A stretch of 64,000 nt of DNA from Flavobacterium aestivum (GTDB lineage: Bacteria; Bacteroidota; Bacteroidia; Flavobacteriales; Flavobacteriaceae): NCBI RefSeq assembly GCF_026870175.2, contig NZ_CP113977.2, forward strand, positions 3,844,001 through 3,908,000, given 5' to 3'. Shown here piece by piece: positions 1-10,500 of this stretch. The notes beneath the pieces were generated by a model, which saw only the letters and a list, made by a program, of their open reading frames with translations, was not told the DNA's origin and searched no databases. Position numbers and translations under genes: made by a program. The first letter of the stretch is position 1. Every line of letters begins with the position of its first letter.

Positions 1-1515
1 ATACCAAAAACTTAGGCTACTGGAAATATTTCTCGATGCATTGAAATAAACCTGATTGTTTACCATACCGTACCATCCCCAGACATCCAGATCATCTATA
101 ACCGGAACTAATGATTTATTGTACTTGTAAAATCCTTGTAATTGTACATTCGTTTCAATAGAATTATTGTATTTCAAGAGCGTATTACCTGTAAGCTGTA
201 GTGTGTTTAAATCCATATAGCTGACCACTTTATGTGCTACAACATAATCTTCTGTAAAATTTGTCAAAGACCAAAAATTGTCTTTGGTATTCGAATATGT
301 AAAACCCAAATCATATTTTGATCTAAAAGAATATCCCAGATTTAAATTTCTTGTTGTTGATGGCTTTAAAAATGGATTCCCTAAATAATTCTCGTAAGCA
401 TGATAAATCCCTAAAGAGGGGTTTATAAATCTATATAAAGGCCTGTTGAAATACTCGGAATAAGCAAAACTTATTTTGTTTTCTTTATCAATATTATACG
501 TTGCATTTAGTGATGGAAATAATTTCAAGTATTTATCATCTATATCTTTATGAACTGTATCAGTAACATAACCGTTTATTAATGTATTTTCAAGTTTAAA
601 TCCAACCTGAAGATTCAATTTCCCAAAGCTCTTTTTGAAATCTGAAAATATAATTTGTCTGTTTTCAATGTATTTACAAATTGGTGATAAAGACAAATCC
701 TGTACATAATCTGCATCATATTTTCTAAAGTGCCTTATGTCATAATCTGATTCAATGTATATCCATTTTCCCCCAACAGTAAATTCGAATAAACTCGTAG
801 GAACGTGATACAAACCATTTAGGGTATATATATTCAGATCTGTACGTCCGTCATGATATACCGTATAATTACGATTGGGTATTCCTACACCATTTATATC
901 ATAATCCTGACCATACGTGTTTTGATTATAATCCCAAGGTCTTTGAAGCCAATCTGCTTCGATTGTTAAAAATTCATTACTCCTAAAGTCATGCCTTAAC
1001 AGAGCATTCAAAGAATTCCGTTTAAGGTTCGAAATCAATCTCTTACTCCCTATATAATATTTATCCAGTTGGTTCGAAGTATTATAGATATCTATATTCG
1101 TTTTAGTGTCTAATATATTCTCATAGGTATCATTCATTGATGAGACATCTATTTTTGTCTTTTCAGAAATCTTATATTGTACATCAATAAAGGTCACAAA
1201 ACTATTAAAGTCATAATCTGTTGTTCCTGTACCAATAAATGATAAATCAGGAAAAAAAGTACTCACATCATTTTCTCTAAAAAATTTTTCCCGCCCATAA
1301 CTTATGCTCGAATTGACTTTCCATCTTCCTCGATTGTAGACTAGATTTATGCTATTGTTAAAACTTGGAAACTTATGCTGTTTATACGCTGACTTTATTG
1401 CACCACCAAAATATTCACCTGAATCTTCTGTCTGACTTGGTTCTTTTATAGAAATGCCTGTCTGTGAAAAACATAAAAACGGAATGAACAGCAAGCAAAA
1501 TAATTTATATTTCAT
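1..1515 (-). CDS. Plug-less outer-membrane beta-barrel protein, TonB-receptor type, partial (C-terminus beyond the window)
   Basis: The frame is open from an ATG at 1515 to base 1 (505 codons, no stop), so the C-terminus lies outside the window. An in-frame stop at 1531-1533 fixes this ATG as the start. A signal peptide (MKYKLFCLLFIPFLCFS) is followed almost at once by sequence typical of the barrel part of the Bacteroidota outer-membrane-barrel family: alternating aromatic/polar strands and the landmark FNRPLYRFINPSLG near residue 370. The carboxypeptidase-like domain and plug seen in the 821-residue relative at 13571-15955 are missing, although barrel strand 1 is recognisable near residue 40. 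The gene follows the stop of the terminal NRPS by 49 bases, so it probably ends or continues the operon. A role in moving the peptide product across the outer membrane, or in self-protection, is inference. The family assignment is fairly sure, the function is not. Confidence 0.8.
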   Translation of the reverse strand, partial: MKYKLFCLLFIPFLCFSQTGISIKEPSQTEDSGEYFGGAIKSAYKQHKFPSFNNSINLVYNRGRWKVNSSISYGREKFFRENDVSTFFPDLSFIGTGTTDYDFNSFVTFIDVQYKISEKTKIDVSSMNDTYENILDTKTNIDIYNTSNQLDKYYIGSKRLISNLKRNSLNALLRHDFRSNEFLTIEADWLQRPWDYNQNTYGQDYDINGVGIPNRNYTVYHDGRTDLNIYTLNGLYHVPTSLFEFTVGGKWIYIESDYDIRHFRKYDADYVQDLSLSPICKYIENRQIIFSDFKKSFGKLNLQVGFKLENTLINGYVTDTVHKDIDDKYLKLFPSLNATYNIDKENKISFAYSEYFNRPLYRFINPSLGIYHAYENYLGNPFLKPSTTRNLNLGYSFRSKYDLGFTYSNTKDNFWSLTNFTEDYVVAHKVVSYMDLNTLQLTGNTLLKYNNSIETNVQLQGFYKYNKSLVPVIDDLDVWGWYGMVNNQVYFNASRNISSSLSFWY

Positions 1516-1564
1516 GTACAATTTGTATTTTTATTGATTATCCTTTGCAGCCTTTTCCAAGATG

Positions 1565-4500
1565 TTATTCTTGAAAAATGGCTGTAAGAATATCTTCTTT
1601 TGCAATAATTTTGTTTAATATTTTTTTATTGTGCTTCAAATTATTTCCTTCAAGCATATTTTGGTGCTCCCCTTTTCCTGTTATATAGCTAACTGTTTCA
1701 AAATTTTCTTCCCATTGTTTATTTTCATTATTTTCTGTCTTTACTAACACTAATTCGGTCGGTAATTTGTTTGTGTATTTCATATGCATCAAATAATTGA
1801 TATACCCTATTTTCTTTTCTTTTGCCTGGGCTACTATTTCCTGCATATTTTCATTGATTTCCGTTCCTAAATCAAATCCATCAGCTGATAATTCTATATT
1901 TAGTTTTTCTTCATCCAGAATTACAGAATCAAACATTATGATTCTGGATACATTTCTATTTAGCACATTTGTTAGATAGTTTGCTACGTCATATGACAGA
2001 ATCCCTCCAGCTGACCAACCAAATAAAACGATGTCACCATCTTTTTGAATTTCATTGATTGTATTAGCATAATAAGCCGCCACATTAGCTTCATTTTCCA
2101 TGAAATTGAAGGAGATGATTCTAGAATCTTCATTATTTTGAAATAAGTCCATGTATGCAGTTCCATAACCAGCTATTGGTGGAAAAGCAAATACTGTATT
2201 TTGAGAATGGCTATTTCCGTATTCATAAAAATCTTTATTCGAATCAAAAACAGTATTCAAATGGTGTTTTAATACCTCAGCAATGGCATTAAAACGAAAC
2301 AGCAAGTCCACAGGATAATTTGTTGAAAATTCTTTATTCATTCTAATTATTGCATTTATTGCCAAAATGCTATTACCTCCCAACTGAAAGAAATTATCGG
2401 TAACCCCTACTTTTTCCAGGCCTAGAATTTCTTGCCATATTCCTGCCATTTTCTTTTCAGTTTCATTTCTTGGCTCTACATATTCTGCTCTTATGATATC
2501 ATCTCCGCTAATGTTAGGAAGTGCTTTACGATCTGTTTTTCCATTAGGTGTCAATGGTAAACTATCAAGAACCACATAAAATGAAGGCACCATATATTCT
2601 GGCAACTTCCCTAAAAGATAATTTCTTATAGCTGCTTTGTCTATGTTGGCTTCACATGCATAATAGGCTACTAATACCTTTTCTGCATTTACTTCTTTTG
2701 CCTCAACAGCTACTTGTTTTATATCTTCTGAGTATTGTAAAAAGCAGGTCTCGATTTCTCCTAGTTCTATTCTGAATCCTCTTATTTTTACTTGATGGTC
2801 ATTTCTGCCCAAAAATTCAATATTCCCATCTGGCAACCATCGTCCTAAATCTCCAGTATCATACATTCTGCTACCTGATTTAAACGGATTGTCAATGAAT
2901 TTCTCTGTAGTAAGTTCTGGCTTATTCAAATAACCTCTGGATACACCTGCTCCTGATACATATATTTTACCAAACACCCCTGTTGGTACTGGTTGCAGTT
3001 TTTGATCTAAAATATATATTTGAGAGTTGGAAATTGGTTTCCCAATTGGGATCGATAGATAGTCTTTTTTCTTAATTTGAAAATATGTACTATAGGTAGT
3101 ATCCTCTGAAGGACCATATAAGTTATATACTTCTATTTGATCTAATGGCAATCTTTGTATTATGTTGTGAGATATTGGCTCTCCCGCCATATTTAAAATC
3201 CCCACTGATTCAAATGAAACTCCATTATCTAAAAGTTGATTTACTACAGATGGAACCGTATTTACTAATACATTCTTGTCTTTGTCTATATGGTTTTTAA
3301 TTTCTAAACCATTCTTTAATAGTTTTATTTTTTTACCTATTGATAGTGTATAGAATATTTCAAAAACTGATAAATCAAAACAATAAGAAGTTACCGCATA
3401 TACTGTCTCAAATTTATTAATGTCGAATTCTGCATTTGACCAATGAATTAGTGCTACTGCATTTCTATGCTCAATCATAACCCCTTTAGGATTACCTGTT
3501 GTCCCAGAAGTGTAAATGATATACGCTAAATCATTTGCCGTATTGGTTCTTTCAATATTTGATTTAGAGTACTCCTCTTGACTATTATAAAATAATTCAA
3601 GTACATTTTCGTCGATTACTATTTTACAATTACTGTCTTTCTCTATATAATCTATTCTTTCCTGAGGATATGAAGGATCTATTGGTACATAAGCAGCTCC
3701 AGACTTTAAAATACCCAAGAGTGTGATAATCATTTTCTCGCTTCGATCTAATTTGATACCTATTAAATCGTCGGTTTTGATTTTGTAATTCTCTCTTAAA
3801 TAACTGCCTAGCTGATTGGCTTGTTCATTAAGTTCTTCGTAAGTAAGTTCTTTTTCTTCAAAAACAACTGCGATATGATCCGGTGTTTTATCAACCTGAT
3901 ATTCAAACAAATCTATCATGGTTTTATCTTGCGGATATTCTGCCGAAGTATTGTTAAATTCTAACAATAATTTTGTTTCCTCTGCAATTGTTAAGTAATC
4001 TAACTCTTCTATAGATTGCTTAGGATCATAAATTACTTCATTGAATACATTTTCAAGATGACCAAATATAGAACCTATGAATAATGAGTCGTATATATCT
4101 GAATTATAATCAATGTTAAGGATTAGCTGTTCAGTTTCAACAAAAGTAAAAGTGACGTCTAACTTTGATGTTTTATTATCAAAATCAAAACCTTCTACTT
4201 CTAATCCTGTTAAAGCGGTATTGTTTGATATATTTTTTAATTGAGTTTGGTTTTGAAGCACAACTAATACATCAAACAAAGCTGAGCGACTCAAATCTCT
4301 CTTTAGATTCAGATTCCCCACCAATTCATCGAATGAATAGTCTTGGTGTTCGTAAGCATTTAAGAGTGTTTCTTTTTCTTTATTTAAAATATCTAAAAAG
4401 TCATCCCCTTGTTCAAACTTTGTTCGAATGGCTAGTGTGTTAAGATAAAGTCCGATTTGGTTTTCTAAATCTGGGTGTTCCCTCCCCGCTATAGGTGTAC

Positions 4501-7500
4501 CAATAATAATGTCATCTTGGTTGGTGTATCTGTATAGCAAAGTTTTGATACCTGCCATTAATGTCATAAACAAAGTAACATCTTGCTCTTTTGAAAAAGT
4601 TTTTAGTTTTTCTAAAAATTCACTAGAAAATTCACGTGATTTATTATCCCCATTATAAGTTTGAACCAACGGTCTTCTCTTGAAGCTAGGAAGTTCTAAT
4701 ACCGGTAATTCTCCTGTGAATTGGTTTAACCAAAATTCTTTAGACTTTTGATATTTCTCTTGCTGAATCTCTTCATTAATCCATACCGCATAATCTTTGT
4801 AATGGATGTTTAAATGTGGTAAGTCTACAGTAGTTCCTTGAAGTATTGCATTGTATGTTTTTACAACTTCCGACATTATTAGTTGCATAGACCATCCATC
4901 GCCAATTATATGATGCATGCTAAGGAAAAAGACATGCTCGTTTTCTTGTAATTTGATTAAAGAAGCTCTTAACAATGGTGCTTGTTCAAGATTAAAAGCA
5001 ATAGCATTCTGTTCCTCCAAATACTGCAAAACAGCACTTTCCTGTCTTTCTTGATTTGTAAAATCTTTTTCTGCTACTTCAAAATTAATCTCATTTGCGG
5101 GTGTTATATATTGATGTACTTTCCCCTCTGAATTGTTTCTAAAGCTTGTTCTTAATACCTCATGTCGTTGTATTAATAAACTAAATGTTTCTTTAAATTT
5201 ATCTGTATCTATATCACCTATTAGCTTTATGGCCGTAGGCATATTATAGGCCAAAGAACCTCCTTCTAACTGACTCAATATCCAAAATCTATATTGAGAA
5301 GCCGTCAAAGGATAGCTGTCCATAACAGGCGCTTGTGGTATGGCTATAAACTCATTTTGATTCAGCTCTTTGCATAGAGATTCTATTGTTGGGCTAGAGA
5401 AGAAACTCTTAAACGATACCGTTTTATTTAATTGTTTGCTTAGTCTATTAATGACTTGTGCCACAATAAGACTATGCCCGCCTAATTCGAAGAAATTATC
5501 AGTAATACCCACTTTTTCAAGACCTAGAACTTCTTGCCATATTTCTGCCATGCATTGTTCTGTCTCATTTCTTGGCTCTACATATTCTCTTCGGATAATG
5601 TCTTCTCCACTGATACTTGGTAGCGCTTTACGATCTATTTTTCCATTTGGTGTCAATGGCAAACTATCAAGAACTACAAAAAATGAAGGCACCATATATT
5701 CCGGTAACTTTCCTAAAAGATAGCTTCTTAGCGCTGCTTTGTCAATTTCAGCATTGGTTACATAATAGGCAACCAATAGTTTCTCTCCATTTACTTCTTT
5801 TGCTTGAACTACTACTTGCTTTAAATCAGATGAATACTGTAAAAGATTAGTTTCTATTTCTCCTAATTCTATTCTGAATCCTCTTATTTTTACCTGATGG
5901 TCGTTTCTGCCTAAGAACTCAATATTCCCGTCTGGCAGCCATCGCCCTACATCTCCAGTATCGTACATTTTAGTACCTGTAATAAATGGGTTTTCAATGA
6001 ACTTTTCGGCAGTGAGTTCCGGTTTATTCAAATAGCCTCGAGTCACACCTGCTCCAGATATGTATATTTTACCTGCAACTCCCAATGGTGTTGGCAACAA
6101 AGTACTATTCAGTATATACACCTGTGTATTTGAAATTGGACGACCTATACTAAATGGCATATTCTTGTTAAACAAAAATTCTATCGAAGTTACGGTAGTT
6201 TCAGTAGGCCCATATTTATTGTAAAAATCACAAATAGAACTCCAAGATTCTGCCAGTTTCTCTGGACAAATATCACCTCCTGAAAGAACTCTCTTCAAAC
6301 TAAATTTATTAGAAGGTTTTAATTTACTTACTACTGATGGTACGGAATGGAAGTGAGTAATTTTATTTTCGAAGACAAATGCATCTAATTCATTTTCATC
6401 CAATAATACTTTCCTTGGCAAAATATATAAACTCGCTCCATTCAAGAGTGCTAAGAATGTTTGCTCTACTGATGCGTCAAAAGAAAAGTTTGAAAGTTGA
6501 AGAATTCTCTCTTTTTCATCTATTTTGAACTGCTTAGTTTGCGAATTTATTAAGTTGATAACGTTTTTATGCTCCACCATCACCCCTTTTGGATTACCTG
6601 TAGTTCCAGAGGTATAAATAATATAAGCTAAATCTCCCGAAGCATTTATTTTTCCAGCATTGACAAAAGAGTATTCTTGTTTGTTTTTATCAAGTAATCC
6701 AAAAATATCCTCATCAATCACAATTTTGCAATTACTGTCTTTTTCAATATACTCTATTCTCTCTTGAGGATACGAAGAATCGATTGGTACATAAGCCGCT
6801 CCGGATTTTAATATTCCCAAAATTGCTATAATTATTTTCTCGCTTCGTTCTAGTTTTATTCCAACTAAATCACCAGATTGAATTGCATAGCTTTTTCTTA
6901 AATAGTCTGCCAGTTGATTGGCTTGCTCGTTAAGCTCTTTATAGGTAAGTTCTTTTTCCTCAAAAACAACTGCAATATTATCTGGGGCTTTTTCAAGCTG
7001 TTCTTCAAACAAATCTATGATTGTTTTTTCTTCTTGGTAATCTGCCGAAGTAGCATTAAAATCTAATACCAATTTTACTTTCTCTGAAGCGGTTAAATAA
7101 TCTAACTCTTCTATAAATTGTGTAGGATTATCGGTTCCTTCATTAAATAGATTTTCAAGATGATTGAATATAGAATCTATCAAAAATGAATCGTATATAT
7201 CCGTATTATAATTGATATTAAGAAGCAACTGCTCTGTTTCTACAAAAATAAAACTGATATCGAATTTTGATGTTTTACTCTCAAAATCAAAACCTTCTAC
7301 TTCTAATCCTGTTAAACCTGTATTGTTTGTTAAGCTTTTTAATTGAGCTTGATTTTGTAACACTATTAGCACGTCAAACAAAGCTGAACGACTCAGATCT
7401 CTCTTTAAATTCAGATTTCCTACCAATTCATCAAATGAATAATCTTGATGCTGGTAAGCGTTTAAGAGTGTTTCTTTTTCTTTATTTAAAATATCTAAAA

Positions 7501-10500
7501 AAGTATTATTCTGCTCAAACTTAGTTCGAATGGCTAGTGTATTAAGGAAAAGTCCCAGCTGATTTTCTAAATCCGGGTGTTCTCTACCTGCTATAGGCGT
7601 ACCAATAATAATATCATCTTGGTTGGTGTATCTGTACAACAAAGTTTTGATACCTGCCATTAATGTCATAAACAAAGTAACATCATGCTCTTTTGAAAAA
7701 GTTTTTAGTTTTTCTAAAAATTCGCTTGAGAATTCATATAATTTAATGGCACCATTATAGGTTTGAACCAAAGGCCTTTTCTTGAAACTAGGAAGTTCTA
7801 ATGTTGGTAATTCTCCTTTTAATTGGTTTAACCAAAACTCTTTAGACTTTTGATATTTTTCTTGTTGAATCTCTTCATTAATCCATACCGCATAATCTTT
7901 ATAATGAATGTTTAAATGTGGTAAATCGACAGTAGTTCCTTGAACTATTGCATTATATGTTTTTACAACTTCTGAAATTATTAGTTGTATAGACCATCCA
8001 TCACCAATTATATGATGCATACATAAAGAAAAAATATGCTCGTTGTCTTGTAATTTAATCAAAGAGGCTCTGATTAAAGGAGCTTGTTCCAGATTAAAAG
8101 CAATATTATTCTGTTCATGTAAATATTGTGCAACAACCACCTCTTGATCTTCTTGATTTGTGAAATCTTTTTCTGTTACCTCAAAGTTAATTTCACTTAC
8201 AGGCGTTATAAATTGACGTATTTGTCCCTCTGAATTGTTTCTAAAACTTGTTCTTAATACTTCATATCGATAGATTAATAAACTAAATGTTTCTTTAAAT
8301 TTATCTGTATCTATATCACCAATTAATTTTATAGCCGTTGGCATGTTATAAGCCAAAGAACCTCCTTCTAACTGACTCAATATCCAAAATCTATATTGAG
8401 AAGCCGTCAGGGGATAGCTATCCATAACAGGTGCCTGAGGTATTCCTTCATAATCATTTTGGCTCAAGGTTTCACACATAGCATCGATTGTGGGATTAGA
8501 AAAGAAATCCTTGAAGGATACCGTTTTGTTCAATTGCTTGTTAACCCTATTAATAACTTGCGCCACAATAAGGCTATGTCCGCCTAATTCAAAGAAATTA
8601 TCGGTAATCCCTACTTTTTCAAGACCTAGAACTTCTTGCCATATTTCGACCATTTTTTGCTCTGTCACATTTCTTGGCTCAACATATTCTCTTCGAATTA
8701 TATCTTCTCCATTAATGCTTGGTAATGCATTGCGATCCGTTTTCCCATTTGGAGTCAGTGGTATCTGTTCCAAAAGCACATAAAATGCAGGGATCATGTA
8801 GTCAGGCAACTTTGTTTGAAGGTAGTCCCTAATTTCAGCCTTGTCTATTTCGATGTCCGAAACATAATAGGCAACCAATACTTTTTCTCCATTTACTTCT
8901 TTAACCTGAACTACCACCTGCTTTAAATCAGATGAATACTGTAAAAGACTAGTCTCTATTTCCCCTAATTCAATTCTATATCCTCTTATTTTTACCTGAT
9001 GGTCATTTCTACCCAAAAATTCAATAGTACCATTCGGAAGCCAACGCCCCAAATCACCGGTATCATACATTTTAGTACCAGATATAAACGGATTGGCTAT
9101 AAATTTCTCCGACGTAAGTTCTGGCTGATTTAAATATCCTCTTGAAACACCCGCACCAGATAAATACAACTTACCACTTACGCCAATAGCAACTGGCTGT
9201 AAATTTTGATCTAATATGTAAGCTTGACTGTTTGGAATAGGTTTACCAATTGGGATTGTGGTATACTTTTCATTCTGAATATCAAAAGTTGTCGAAAAAG
9301 TTGTGTTTTCTGTAGGTCCATAACCATTTACGATTTTTATGGACGGATTACTTTCAAAAACTTTTTGGGTATGTTTTGGAGATACTACATCTCCTCCAAC
9401 AATCAATTGACTGATGCTTTCAAAAAATTTAACGTTATTCTCTACCACACTATTAAACCAAGATGCAGTCATCCAAAGACTATTAACCTTATTCGTTTTA
9501 ACGATATTTTCCAGTCTGGATAAATCAAGTAAATCATCTTGACTTGTTAGTACTAATGTTGCTCCATTTAGTAAAGTTCCAAAAAACTCTATCGTTGTGG
9601 CATCAAAGGATATTGAACCTGTACTTAGTAAAATACTATCTGTATTCAATGGGAAATAAGAACAAGGTTTTACTAATCTAATGACATTGTGATGCTCGAC
9701 CATCACTCCTTTTGGATTTCCGGTTGAACCAGATGTATAAATTATATAGACTAAATCCGATGGTGCATTTATAGGCTCTAGATTTTCTGTTTTATATCTA
9801 AATCTTTGTAAATTAAAAATCATGAGTTCATCCTCATCAATAATAGCTTTACAATTCGTGTCTTCTTCTATGTAATCTATTCTTTCCTGCGGATAATCCG
9901 AGTCAATAGGAACGTAAGCGGCTCCTGATTTTAGCACTCCTAAGATTGCAATAATCAATTGTTCGCTTCTATTTAATTTTATACCCACAAGATCATCTGG
10001 CTTGATATCGTAGTTCTCTCTTAAATAACAGGCAAATTGGTTCACTTTTTCGTTAAGCTCCTTATATGTCAATGTCGATTCCTCAAAAACAATTGCTGTA
10101 TTATTTGGTGTTTTGACAACCTGCTCTTCAAATAAATTTACAATCGTTTTATCCTTTGGGTATTCTACTGAAGTAGCATTAAAATCTACTACTAGCTGAT
10201 TTATTTCATTTGGCGATAAATAATTTATTCGTGAAATAGAAACGTTCGGTTCTGCAATAACTCCTTGCAATATCGTACCAAAATGCTCTGTTATTTTTTC
10301 TATAAATTCTATAGTATAAATATCAGTATTGAATGTTAAGTTGAGATTTAATTCATTGCCAAACTCATCAAATGTAAACTCTAAGTCGTATTTGATAAGC
10401 AGATTTTGTTTATTTTGATACTGTTGGATCGTGATGCCTTCCAGCTCTTGTGAACTACTGCCGTAACTATCCATGTTCTGTAATATTAACATAACATCAA

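Noticed and set aside
5370-5850. Plus-strand open frames over the NRPS genes
   Set aside because: They lie opposite conserved A and PCP coding sequence, recur at the same place in each module and have no signal or family match.
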